Assembly (NCBI RefSeq): GCF_020215645.1
Contig: NZ_CP084058.1
Location: 4,960,001-5,024,000 of the forward strand
DNA: 64,000 bases
Reading direction: 5' to 3'
Source: Nonomuraea gerenzanensis
Lineage (GTDB): Bacteria; Actinomycetota; Actinomycetes; Streptosporangiales; Streptosporangiaceae
Each line of letters starts with the position of its first letter. Position 1 is the stretch's first letter. The position numbers and the translations under genes were made by a program. Below are positions 1 to 8,363 of the stretch, in pieces. The notes under the pieces were generated by a model. The model saw nothing but the letters and a program-made list of their open reading frames with translations. It was not told where the DNA came from and did no database searches.

Positions 1-1
1 C

Positions 2-571
2 CAGAGCACTCTGGCCGCCCGTTTCGACCACGCCCCGACCACCGTCGTCGCCCCCTCCGGCGTCGGCTTCAACAACGGCGGCCGGCAGATCCTCCCCGCG
101 GCCTACCCGTCGGTGATCGCCGTCGGCGGCACCCAGCTCTACCGGGACCCCGCCACCACCCGCGGCTGGAACGAGTCCGCCTGGCGCGACACCGCCTCCG
201 GCTGCTCGATGTACGCGCTGCGCCCGGCCTGGCAGCCGGCCGGAGCGTGCGGCGCCCGGCGTACCGTGGCCGACGTCGCGGCGGTGGCCTCCGCCGACAC
301 CCCCGTCCAGGTCTACAGCACCAGCCTGGGCGGCTGGGGCACCGCCGCCGGCACCCCCATCGCGGCGGCGTTCATCGCCGGCGTGTACGGACTGGCCGGC
401 ACGCACTCGGCCACCCCGGCGGGCAAGCGGCTCTACGCCGCCTCCGCCTACCTGAACGACATCACCGCCGGAAGCAACGGCGCCTGCGGTGGCGGCCGGA
501 TCTGCACGGCGGTGCGCGGCTACGACGGGCCCACCGGCATGGGCACCCCCAACGGCACCGGCGCCTTCTAG
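2..571 (+). CDS. S53 (sedolisin)-like secreted peptidase, C-terminal part, apparently inactive
   Basis: The 5' end lies outside the window; the frame is open from base 2. The fragment aligns well with actinobacterial S53 serine-carboxyl peptidases: AVGGT near 119-133, an RTVADVAAVA stretch, GGWG...AGVYGLAG around the nucleophile, and a C-terminal calcium-site-like block (DITAG...YDGPTGMGTPNG). Two key residues differ. The oxyanion-hole Asp of the SGD motif is Val (codon 62-64, PSGVGF). The nucleophile Ser of GTSxxxP is Pro in a gapless alignment (codon 356-358, GTPIAAA). The catalytic Glu/Asp pair is outside the window. I infer a pseudopeptidase, perhaps with a binding or inhibitory role. The family assignment is firm, the inactivity likely. 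The next gene starts 10 bases downstream behind an AGGAG that overlaps this stop, so the two are probably cotranscribed. Confidence 0.8.
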   Translation, partial: QSTLAARFDHAPTTVVAPSGVGFNNGGRQILPAAYPSVIAVGGTQLYRDPATTRGWNESAWRDTASGCSMYALRPAWQPAGACGARRTVADVAAVASADTPVQVYSTSLGGWGTAAGTPIAAAFIAGVYGLAGTHSATPAGKRLYAASAYLNDITAGSNGACGGGRICTAVRGYDGPTGMGTPNGTGAF

Positions 572-581
572 GAGAACCCTG

Positions 582-1859
582 ATGCGAACACCACGATCCC
601 CGCGCCGGCGGTTGCGGCGGGCCACCGTCGCGGCCGGCCTGACCGCCCTGCTGAGCACGGCCGTCACCCCGGCCACCGCAGCCCCGGCCACCGCAGCCCC
701 GGCCACCGCAGCCCCGGCCACCGCAGCCCCGGCCACCGCAGCCCCGGCCACCGCCGGGACGGACTGCGTACCGACCTGGAAACTGCTCGACGCGCCCGTG
801 AGCGAGGGCGTCGTCGACGTCGACGTGATCTCCCGCGACGACGTGCGCTTCTCCGAGCAACTGGAGGAGGGCGCCCGGTCGCTGCGCTGGGACGGCCGCT
901 CGCTGATCGAGAACGGCCCGCAGCTCCCCGTGCCCCCGCGCACCGCGAGCCTGTTCCAGGTGGGCAGCGGCTCGTTCGACGCCACCGGCGGCTGGTCGCT
1001 GGTCAACCTGCACGGCCCCTTCCAGCCGGACGGGACCGGCGTGCTGGCCCGCCTCGGCCGCGACGGCTGGACGCTCACGCCCGCGGGCGTGTCGCAGAAC
1101 CCCGAGACCGGCCCGTCCTGGCTGACGGACGTCGCCACGGTGGACTCCGCCCAGGCCTGGGCAGTCGGCCGCACCGAGGGGCCGGCGGGCGGCGCGCTCA
1201 TCCAGCGCTGGGACGGCACGGAGTGGACGGCGGTCGACCACCCCGCGGCTCGCAGCGCCTCCGCGGCGCTCAGGTCGGTGAAGGCGGTGCCGGGCGGCGG
1301 CGTCTGGGCCGCCGGCTTCCGCAAGGACGAGCAGACCGGCAAGTACCAGCCGCTGGCCCTGCACCACGACGGGACGGCCTGGGCCGACGTCGCGCTGCCC
1401 GACCCCGGCGCCGAGGGCATGTTGTACGCGGTGGACGCCTCCGGCCCCGACGACGTCTGGGTCGCCGGCATCTCCGGCAGCCAGATCAGCCCGCAGCCGC
1501 TCCTGCTCCACTGGGACGGCCGGAGCTGGACCGGCATGCCCACGCCCGAGCCCGGCCCCTACGGCAGCGAGATCTTCAAGCTGTACGCCCCCGCCCCCGG
1601 CCAGCTGTGGGCCCTCACCAACGACAGCAGCCAGGGCGTCTTCCACCTGGAGCACTGGAACGGCACCGCCTGGCAGGAGGCCCTGCCCCAGGGCGAGCAG
1701 CCCGAGTCGTTCGGCTTCTTCTTCTACGACGTGGACGGCAGCGGCCCCGACGACGTGTGGCTGACCGGCACCTCCAACCGGACGGAGCCCTCCGACATCG
1801 GCTACCCGCTGCTGCTGCCCCGCCGCCTGATCGCCCACCTGAGTTGCGGGAGTGAGTGA
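582..1859 (+). CDS. secreted beta-propeller-like protein with an APATA-repeat linker
   Basis: A 425-residue protein. The ATG at 582 follows AGGAG (570-574) at good spacing. The N-terminus has a twin-Arg-rich signal-like segment (RRRLRRATVAAG) and a hydrophobic core. A low-complexity linker of about six APATA units follows (see the repeat entry). The mature part has recurrent propeller-blade motifs of the form D-D-V-W-V-A-G or A-W-A-V-G, spaced 45-60 residues apart and alternating with W-D-G-x-x-W motifs. No catalytic motif is visible. Such proteins are usually annotated as hypothetical or WD40/Kelch-like secreted proteins. It sits between an S53-like and an S8 protease gene and overlaps or abuts the latter, so it is probably part of the same secreted-protein operon. 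Its function is unknown. Confidence 0.8.
   Translation: MRTPRSPRRRLRRATVAAGLTALLSTAVTPATAAPATAAPATAAPATAAPATAAPATAGTDCVPTWKLLDAPVSEGVVDVDVISRDDVRFSEQLEEGARSLRWDGRSLIENGPQLPVPPRTASLFQVGSGSFDATGGWSLVNLHGPFQPDGTGVLARLGRDGWTLTPAGVSQNPETGPSWLTDVATVDSAQAWAVGRTEGPAGGALIQRWDGTEWTAVDHPAARSASAALRSVKAVPGGGVWAAGFRKDEQTGKYQPLALHHDGTAWADVALPDPGAEGMLYAVDASGPDDVWVAGISGSQISPQPLLLHWDGRSWTGMPTPEPGPYGSEIFKLYAPAPGQLWALTNDSSQGVFHLEHWNGTAWQEALPQGEQPESFGFFFYDVDGSGPDDVWLTGTSNRTEPSDIGYPLLLPRRLIAHLSCGSE
666..755 (+). repeat. six 15-bp tandem repeats encoding APATA
   Basis: Six head-to-tail copies of gccccggccaccgca (first and last copy each with one mismatch) at 666, 681, 696, 711, 726 and 741. They encode an Ala/Pro/Thr linker just after the signal peptide. 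The near identity of the DNA units points to recent slippage expansion, so copy number may vary between strains. Confidence 0.95.
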
Positions 1860-1860
1860 C

Positions 1861-4377
1861 GTGCGAATGTCTCGTAAGGCGCCCGCGCTGGCGTGCGCCC
1901 TGACCCTGCTGGGCGCCGCTCTGTCCGGCGCCGTCCCGGCGCAGGCCGCCACCGGCGACCCAGCGATCGCCTCGGTGATCGCCCCGGCCGTGCTGGCCGG
2001 CTTCGACGCCCGCGCCACCACGGACCTGTGGGTACGCATGTCGGGCAAGGCCGACCTCGCCCCCGCCAGGAAGCTCGCCAACCGCGCCGCCCGTGGCCGG
2101 GACGTGGTCGAGCGGCTGCACGACAGCGCCGACCGCGACCAGGGGCCGCTGCGCAGGCTGCTCGAGGCCGAGGGGGTGAGGTCCACGGCGTACTGGGTCA
2201 CCAACGCCGTCTACGTGGAGGACGCCTCGGAGGCGCTGGTCAGGAAGATCGCGAAGTTACCCGGGGTCGAGGAGATCCGCGCGCCCGTCACGTACACCCT
2301 GCCCGAGCCGGTCCGGAGCACGCCCACCGGGCCCGCAGCCGCGGCCGGCCTCACCTGGGGCCTGTCCAACATCAACGCCGACGACGTGTGGGCGCGGACC
2401 GGCCGCCGTGGCGAGGACGTCGTCGTCGCCAACATCGACTCCGGCGTCCAGTACGACCACCCCGCCCTGGTCAGGAGCTACCGGGGCGCCAACGGCGACG
2501 GCACCTTCACCCACGACTACAACTGGTACGACCCGCTCGACGAGTGTCCCGGCCAGGCGCCGTGCGACCACAACTCCCATGGCACCCACACCATGGGCAC
2601 CATGGCCGGCGACGACGGCCAGGGCAACCAGATCGGCGTCGCCCCGGGCGTGCGCTGGATCGCCGCCAAGGGCTGCACCACGGATCAGTGCTCGGAGCAG
2701 GCCCTCGTCGCGTCCTCGCAGTGGATGCTCGCGCCCACCGACTCCTCCGGCGCCAACCCCGACGTCTCCAAGCGCCCGCACATCGTCAACAACTCGTGGG
2801 GCGCGAGCCTGACCACCCAGCCGTTCATGGAGGACATCCAGCTCGCCTGGGCGGCCTCCGGCATCATGGGCATCTGGTCCAACGGCAACGACGGCCCCGC
2901 CTGCCAGACCTCCGGGACTCCCGGCGGGCGGATCATCAACTACTCGGTGGGCGCGTACGACGTCGACAACAGGATCGCCGGCTTCTCCAGCCGCGGCCCC
3001 GGGCAGGACGGCGAGATCAAGCCGAACATCTCCGCGCCGGGCGTGAACGTCCGCTCCTCGGTGCCGGGCAGTGCCTACGCCTTCTACAACGGCACCTCGA
3101 TGGCGGCGCCGCACGTCGCCGGAGCGGTCGCGCTGCTGTGGTCCGCCCGCCCCGAGTACGTACGCGACATCGCGGGCACCCGCCTGCTGCTGGACCTGTC
3201 GGCCATCGACACCGACGACACCAGCTGCGGCGGCACCGCGGCCGACAACGCCGTCCACGGTGAGGGCCGCCTGGACGCCCTGGCCCTGGTCGAGGCCGGT
3301 ACGCGCGGCACCGCCACGCTGGCGGGCACCGTCACCGACGCCACCACCGGCCTGCCGGTCGAAGGCGCCACCGTCACCCTCACCGGCCCGCTGACCCGCA
3401 CCTCCACCCTCGGCGCCGACGGCGTCTACCGCTACACGCTCATCGCGGGGGAGTACCAGCTCAAGGCCGAGGCGTTCGGCTACCGGATCACGACCCGGAC
3501 CGCCACGCTGGACAAGGACGGCTCCGTCACCCTGGACCTCGCCCTGCCGCCGACCGAGCGGATCGACCTGACCGGCACGGTCACCGACGCCTCCGGCCTC
3601 GGCCGCGGGCTCGCCGCCAAGATCACCGCCGACGACGGCAAGGGCCACACCTGGATCACCGAGTCCGACCCCGCCACCGGGGCCTACACCCTGCCCCTGC
3701 TCCCGTCGCTGACCTACACCCTGACCACCCGCGCCACGGAACCCGGCTACGACCCGGACGTCCAGCAGGTCACCATGGGCGAGACGGCCAGGCGGCTCGA
3801 CCTCGGCCTGACCGTCGGCCTGGCCTGCGTCGCCCGCGGCTACGAGGTGATCCGCGACGGCAGCACCGAGCCGTTCGACGGCACGGCGGCGCCCAAGGGC
3901 TGGACGGTCACCGACGTCGACCCTCGCATCCCCAACTACGCCCACCAGCCCGGCTGGGTCTTCACCGACGCCGGAGGCCGGGGCAACCGCACCGGCGGCA
4001 CGGGCGGCTTCGCCATCGTCGACTCCCTGCACTCCGGCCGGGGCCACCTCCAGGACACCTACCTGACCAGCCCCGCCTACGACCTGACCACCCGGGCCTC
4101 GGCGACCCTGGAGTTCGCCCACGACCTGAAGCCGGCGGTCAACTCCACGACCGGCGTCGACCTCAGCGTGGACGGGGGCCGCACCTGGAAGACCGTCTGG
4201 TCGGCGAAGGGCTTCCCCGGCGCTCCGGGGCCGGCCGCCCGCGTCGTCCCGCTGCCGGGCGCGGGCGGGCAGGCCGACGTCCGGATCCGCCTGCACTACC
4301 GAGGCCAGCTGTCCGGCTGGTGGGCAGTGGACGACCTGTTCGTCGGCCACCGCACCTGCCGGCCCGCGACAAGCTGA
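1861..4377 (+). CDS. secreted S8 (subtilisin) protease with carboxypeptidase-regulatory-like and jelly-roll domains
   Basis: A large extracellular serine protease of about 838 residues. GTG 1861 is preferred because GGGAG (1848-1852) lies 8 bases upstream; GTG 1852 and ATG 1867 are alternatives. It has a signal peptide and a propeptide, then the subtilase domain with all three catalytic residues: Asp193 (NIDSGVQ), His240 (NSHGTHTMG) and Ser413 (GTSMAAPHVAG). Two beta-sandwich repeats follow that begin with LAGTVTDA and LTGTVTDA (carboxypeptidase regulatory/CNA-B-like). The last 170 residues (FDGT..PKGW, LEFAHD, VDLSVDGGRTW, WWAVDDLFVG) resemble the jelly-roll/MAM-like module of immune inhibitor A and bacillopeptidase F proteins. 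Predicted role: extracellular protein degradation. Confidence 0.9.
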   Translation: MRMSRKAPALACALTLLGAALSGAVPAQAATGDPAIASVIAPAVLAGFDARATTDLWVRMSGKADLAPARKLANRAARGRDVVERLHDSADRDQGPLRRLLEAEGVRSTAYWVTNAVYVEDASEALVRKIAKLPGVEEIRAPVTYTLPEPVRSTPTGPAAAAGLTWGLSNINADDVWARTGRRGEDVVVANIDSGVQYDHPALVRSYRGANGDGTFTHDYNWYDPLDECPGQAPCDHNSHGTHTMGTMAGDDGQGNQIGVAPGVRWIAAKGCTTDQCSEQALVASSQWMLAPTDSSGANPDVSKRPHIVNNSWGASLTTQPFMEDIQLAWAASGIMGIWSNGNDGPACQTSGTPGGRIINYSVGAYDVDNRIAGFSSRGPGQDGEIKPNISAPGVNVRSSVPGSAYAFYNGTSMAAPHVAGAVALLWSARPEYVRDIAGTRLLLDLSAIDTDDTSCGGTAADNAVHGEGRLDALALVEAGTRGTATLAGTVTDATTGLPVEGATVTLTGPLTRTSTLGADGVYRYTLIAGEYQLKAEAFGYRITTRTATLDKDGSVTLDLALPPTERIDLTGTVTDASGLGRGLAAKITADDGKGHTWITESDPATGAYTLPLLPSLTYTLTTRATEPGYDPDVQQVTMGETARRLDLGLTVGLACVARGYEVIRDGSTEPFDGTAAPKGWTVTDVDPRIPNYAHQPGWVFTDAGGRGNRTGGTGGFAIVDSLHSGRGHLQDTYLTSPAYDLTTRASATLEFAHDLKPAVNSTTGVDLSVDGGRTWKTVWSAKGFPGAPGPAARVVPLPGAGGQADVRIRLHYRGQLSGWWAVDDLFVGHRTCRPATS

Positions 4378-4381
4378 CCCC

Positions 4382-4430
4382 ACCGGCTGACCCCACCGGC
4401 TGACCCACCGGCTGACCCACCGGCTGACCC
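4382..4430 (+). repeat. tandem 12-13-bp repeats after the S8 protease gene
   Basis: Four consecutive copies of accggctgaccc (first copy 13 bases), plus a partial copy at each edge, directly after the stop codon. Every unit carries an in-frame TGA in one frame, and the repeat seems to have expanded from the 3' end of the gene. No protein is encoded. Confidence 0.9.
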
Positions 4431-4431
4431 A

Positions 4432-4471
4432 CCGGGCCGGTCACATGCGGCACGTTTCGTGACCGGCCCGG
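4432..4471 (+). terminator. strong hairpin after the S8 protease gene
   Basis: A perfect 13-bp inverted repeat, CCGGGCCGGTCAC (4432-4444) with GTGACCGGCCCGG (4459-4471), and a 14-base loop. There is no U-tract, as is usual for actinobacterial hairpin terminators. Confidence 0.7.
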
Positions 4472-4516
4472 CGCCGACATACCCCCGACATACCGCACAT
4501 CCCTACCTTGGCCTCC

Positions 4517-7267
4517 ATGTTCCCCACGTCCCGGCGGCTCGCCGTCCTGATCCTGGCCGCCGCCTTCCTGGTCCCCGCCCCTCCCGCCACCGCGGCCGCG
4601 CTGTCCGACCCGGGCTTCTTCGGCACATGGAGCGGCAGCGCCTGGACGGTGGGACCACGCCTCAACTACGCGCTCACCGGCCTCAAGCCCGTGGAGACCG
4701 CCGTGAAGGCAGGCAACTACACGCTGGCCAAGCAGCGGCTGCTGGACTACTACCGCGCCCGCCCCGCCATCGAGGCGGGCGGCTTCTCGCACACGACCTG
4801 GCCGGGCGCGATCGAGCTGACCGCCGACCACATCTGGACGCTGGGATCGGGCGAGGCCCACATCAGGACGCTCACCTTCGGCCCGGGGGAGAAGACCGTC
4901 ACGGCGGACGTCACCAGCAGCATCAACAGCGGCAGGACCGGATTCTTCCTGATGAGCCGGCACAAGGACCCGGTCATCGCCCTCATCAACAGCAGGAGCA
5001 AGGGCTCCGGCAAGCCGACTCTCCGCCTCACCCTGGCCGACGGCTCGGTGCGGAGCCTCACCCCCGCGCACGACACCTACATCTGGGCGGCCCACCCGGG
5101 CAGCGTGTACGGCACCAAGTACTACCTGCAGGTCAGCGACCAGGGCCCCGGCCCCTTCACCGCAGAGACCCGCAAGGCGTACCTGCGCTTCGACCTCGGC
5201 GGCGTCACGAACGTGAAGAAGGCGGAGCTGACGCTGACCGGCACGGCCGACACCGCCAAGGACATCATGCTCTACGGCAACGACGAGACCTTCGACGAGG
5301 CCACCCGCACCTGGTCCAACACCGTGCAGAACACCTTCTCCTGGGAGGGCGACCCCGGCGGCTTCGACTGGAAGCTGCCCGCAGGCGCCGACCGGGAGTA
5401 CCTCTACCAGCTGCCCCGCTTCTACTTCGCCGGCCCGCTGGCCCTGGAGTACCAGAAGACCGGCGACGAGCAGCACGCCCGCACGCTCATCGGCCTGATG
5501 ACCGACTTCGTCAAGGACGCCGACGCCTACGACGCCGACCAGGGCGCCGGCTCCTACCCGGGCAACCTGCACGCCGCGCGCCGCCTGCACAACTGGATCG
5601 CGGCCTACGAGATCCTGCGCAAGAGCCCGTCGCTGACCCCCGAGGCCAACACCGCGATACTCAAGACGATGAACCGGGCCGGCCTGTATCTGCAGGCGAA
5701 CGTCAACGCCACGCCGAACAAGATGCAGTCGCAGAAGATCACGCTGCTGCACGCCGCCGTCTACTTTCCCGAGTTCCGCGTCGCGCCCGCGTGGCGGACC
5801 AACGCCGCCGACTTCCTGTCGGCCCAGCTCGACGAGGCGACCTACGCCGACGGCGGCTACAAGGAGTCCACGGACGCCTACCTGCGGGGCTACCTCAGAC
5901 AGTACGTGGACGTCGTCGCCTTCATGCGGCGCAACGGCATCACCTTCACCGCCACCGCCAAGCTGCGGCAGCTGGGCCGCTTCCTCATGGACCAGAGCTA
6001 CCCCAGCGGGTACGGCCCGGCCTACGGCGACAGCGACTCCCTCGACCTGCGCAGCACCCTCAAGAGCCTCGGCGAGCTGCTCGGCGACCCCGAGCTGCGC
6101 TACGTCGGCACCTCGGGCGCGGCGGGCGAGCGGCCGGCGCACACCTCCGTGCGCTACCCGGACACCCGGGTCGCGATCTCCCGCTCCGGCTGGTCCGCCG
6201 GCGACTCCTACCTCCGGCTCAACGCCGACCGCGGCAACCACAGCCATCCGGACGAGCTGGCGATCACCGCGTACGCGTACGGCCGGCCGCTGCTGCCCGA
6301 CATGGGGACCTTCACCTACAGCACGGACGACCGCGCCGAATGGCTGCGGCTCACCACGGAGGCGCACAACACGATCGAGATCGACGAGCAGCCGCAGACC
6401 TCGACCGCGGCCGGCGGGATCTCGCACCTGATCAGCAACCCGGCCTTCGACCTGATCGGCGCGAACACCGAGAGCTCCGCCGGCGTCCGCCACGAACGCT
6501 CGGTCCTGTCGCTGCACTCGGGCCTGTGGCTGGTCTCCGACCGGCTCAAGCCGGCCGACACCGCCAAGGTGCACCGCTACGAGCAGAACTGGCATCTCGC
6601 CGCGGACGCGAACCCGTCGATGCGCTCCGGCACGGAGGCCACGACCACCGCCTTCGCGACCGGCGCGAACCTCACCATCGTCCCCGCCGACCCGGCCGAG
6701 GTCGCCTCCAGCCTGCGCGACGGCTACTACGCGCCGCGGTTCTACACGGTGGAGAACGCCAAGTACGCCTCCTACGTCAAGACGCGCTCCGGCCAGACGA
6801 CCTTCGACACCCTCCTGGTGCCGTCCAAGGGCGCGGCCGACCCCTCGACGACGGTGGAACGGCTGCCCGTGAGCGGCACCCCCTCCTCCGAGGCGACCGC
6901 GCTGAGCCTCGACGGTGGCACGGGGGTCTACTACAAGTCCTGGACCACGAAGGCGCCGCGCACGTTCGGGGACTACGCCTTCGACGGCAAGCTGCTCCAC
7001 GCCGACGCCGGTTCGATCGTGATGGTGGACGGCTCGTCGCTCGAACGCGCCGGCGAGACCCTGGTCAAGGCGCCGGCCGCGGTCGAGGATCTGGCCGTGA
7101 CGTTCGGCTCGGACGGCACCGTACGCATCGACGGCAGCGGCCTGACGCCGAGCACCGACCCGGGCGAGTCCATCGCGATCAAGGCGCCGAACGCCACCAA
7201 GGTGCTCCTCAACGGCGTGGCCGTGCCCTTCGAACGGGTGGGCGCGCTCATCCACGCGGCTGCCTGA
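4517..7267 (+). CDS. secreted heparinase II/III-family polysaccharide lyase
   Basis: A 916-residue secreted protein. ATG 4517 begins a clear signal peptide (RRLAVLILAAAFLVPAPPATAAA). There is no good Shine-Dalgarno; TTG 4508 is an in-frame alternative without one either. An N-terminal DNRLRE/CBM96-like beta domain (YLRFDLGGV...AELTLTGT, about residues 220-290) is followed by an alpha-toroid segment. The heparinase II/III-like beta-sandwich domain begins around RGNHSHPDELAITAYAYG and continues with PDMGTFTY and EAHNTIEID, which are typical of PL12/15/17/21-type lyases. It probably cleaves uronate-containing polysaccharides outside the cell. The substrate cannot be told from sequence. A hairpin on each side suggests it is transcribed alone. 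Confidence 0.85.
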   Translation: MFPTSRRLAVLILAAAFLVPAPPATAAALSDPGFFGTWSGSAWTVGPRLNYALTGLKPVETAVKAGNYTLAKQRLLDYYRARPAIEAGGFSHTTWPGAIELTADHIWTLGSGEAHIRTLTFGPGEKTVTADVTSSINSGRTGFFLMSRHKDPVIALINSRSKGSGKPTLRLTLADGSVRSLTPAHDTYIWAAHPGSVYGTKYYLQVSDQGPGPFTAETRKAYLRFDLGGVTNVKKAELTLTGTADTAKDIMLYGNDETFDEATRTWSNTVQNTFSWEGDPGGFDWKLPAGADREYLYQLPRFYFAGPLALEYQKTGDEQHARTLIGLMTDFVKDADAYDADQGAGSYPGNLHAARRLHNWIAAYEILRKSPSLTPEANTAILKTMNRAGLYLQANVNATPNKMQSQKITLLHAAVYFPEFRVAPAWRTNAADFLSAQLDEATYADGGYKESTDAYLRGYLRQYVDVVAFMRRNGITFTATAKLRQLGRFLMDQSYPSGYGPAYGDSDSLDLRSTLKSLGELLGDPELRYVGTSGAAGERPAHTSVRYPDTRVAISRSGWSAGDSYLRLNADRGNHSHPDELAITAYAYGRPLLPDMGTFTYSTDDRAEWLRLTTEAHNTIEIDEQPQTSTAAGGISHLISNPAFDLIGANTESSAGVRHERSVLSLHSGLWLVSDRLKPADTAKVHRYEQNWHLAADANPSMRSGTEATTTAFATGANLTIVPADPAEVASSLRDGYYAPRFYTVENAKYASYVKTRSGQTTFDTLLVPSKGAADPSTTVERLPVSGTPSSEATALSLDGGTGVYYKSWTTKAPRTFGDYAFDGKLLHADAGSIVMVDGSSLERAGETLVKAPAAVEDLAVTFGSDGTVRIDGSGLTPSTDPGESIAIKAPNATKVLLNGVAVPFERVGALIHAAA

Positions 7268-7280
7268 CCCTTCCCGCGAC

Positions 7281-7306
7281 ATTCTGGCGCGGCCGGCGGC
7301 CAGAAT
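7281..7306 (+). terminator. hairpin between the lyase gene and the following membrane-protein gene
   Basis: Inverted repeat ATTCTGGC (7281-7288) / GCCAGAAT (7299-7306) with a GC-rich 10-base centre, 13 bases after the lyase stop and 6 bases before the next ATG. It could end lyase transcription. Because it occupies the ribosome-binding region of the next gene, it may instead act on that gene's translation. Confidence 0.5.
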
Positions 7307-7312
7307 AGCGAC

Positions 7313-8200
7313 ATGCCGGTTTCATCGACCGCAACTGTTCTGAGACGCGCGGCCCTCGCCGGATCGGTGACGGGCCTGCCCGCGGCCATCGTCCACGCGC
7401 GGGGAGAAGGGCTCGACGGGACCCTTCTCCCGCCGGTCACGTTCCTCCTGACGGTGGTCCTGGCCACGGTGGGCGCGCGGCTGGCCGGGCTGCCGCGCTG
7501 GGGCGTGGCCGGCCCTGCCGGAGGGGCCGTGACCTGGCTGCTCATCGCGGCCCTCGCGGTGCTGGTGCCGACCCCGGAGCCGGAGCTGATCGGCCCGCTA
7601 CCGGTGCTCGTCGTCCCCGTCTACGTGGCCGGCGGTGCTGCCGGCTTCGCCTTGGCGGCATGGTCGTCCAGATCGCCCGTCCGCTGGTGGGCGGTGGTGC
7701 TGGCCGTGGTCGTGCCCCTCGGGTCCTGGGGCGCGGCGCGGCACAAGCCGCAGCTCCTCGCCTGGCTGGAGGTGCGCGGCATCGAGACGTCCGGCGTGCC
7801 GCTGATCGCCCCGGAGATCGAGGGGTACGAGCTGGTCCACGTGGACGTCGACGCCGCCGGGGACCCGGAGCCGTCCACCTGGCTGGAGTACTGGCGGAAG
7901 GCCACGCCGAAGCGCGGGTTCTCGCAGATCCAGGTCACGGTCTGGCCCGCCGCGGCCGGCGCGCCGCGCGACTCCTGCCTGGCGGTCACCGAGGACTTCG
8001 GGGTCCCGCTGCGCTGCAAGCAGCTCGCGGGGGACCGATGGGTCCGTACCGGCGAGGGGTCCTCCTGGGTGACCCTCTTCGCCAGTACGGGGGAAGCGCT
8101 GGTGATGCTCAACGCCTCGGGCGTCACCGAGGGCGACCTGGTGGCGGTGCTGCCCACCTTCCGTCCTGTCACGGCCGAGGAGCTCGCCGCGATCGCGTGA
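7313..8200 (+). CDS. membrane protein of unknown function
   Basis: A 295-residue protein with four predicted membrane segments in the first 140 residues (around 12-27, 43-60, 70-88 and 95-140) and a soluble C-terminal half of about 150 residues, probably outside the membrane. The soluble part has two cysteines (DSCLAV, RCKQLAG) that could form a disulfide. No family recognised. No Shine-Dalgarno precedes the ATG; the upstream hairpin occupies that position, so the start is the first available ATG. The next gene lies 163 bases on in the same direction with no obvious link. Confidence 0.7.
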   Translation: MPVSSTATVLRRAALAGSVTGLPAAIVHARGEGLDGTLLPPVTFLLTVVLATVGARLAGLPRWGVAGPAGGAVTWLLIAALAVLVPTPEPELIGPLPVLVVPVYVAGGAAGFALAAWSSRSPVRWWAVVLAVVVPLGSWGAARHKPQLLAWLEVRGIETSGVPLIAPEIEGYELVHVDVDAAGDPEPSTWLEYWRKATPKRGFSQIQVTVWPAAAGAPRDSCLAVTEDFGVPLRCKQLAGDRWVRTGEGSSWVTLFASTGEALVMLNASGVTEGDLVAVLPTFRPVTAEELAAIA

Positions 8201-8363
8201 CCGGCACAGGCCCGGCGCCTGACAGGGCCGCCACCGTTCGTCACGGCCGCGCCGCCGGAGGATACCGTGCCCTTGCGCGAAATATCCGGCTCCAGGACGT
8301 CCGTATGGCCCCTCTTGATCGCTCCTCATCGGTACGGAACGGATCAACGGAACGGGGAACGCG

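Noticed and set aside
4163..7282. Very long open frame on the minus strand (over 1,000 codons) opposite the heparinase-like gene
   Set aside because: It is an effect of high GC third positions. The protein is low-complexity Gly/Arg/Val-rich with no family signal, and the plus-strand gene has a signal peptide and clear domain motifs. The same holds for long antisense frames at 8241-11765, 33814-36669 and 61255-63900.
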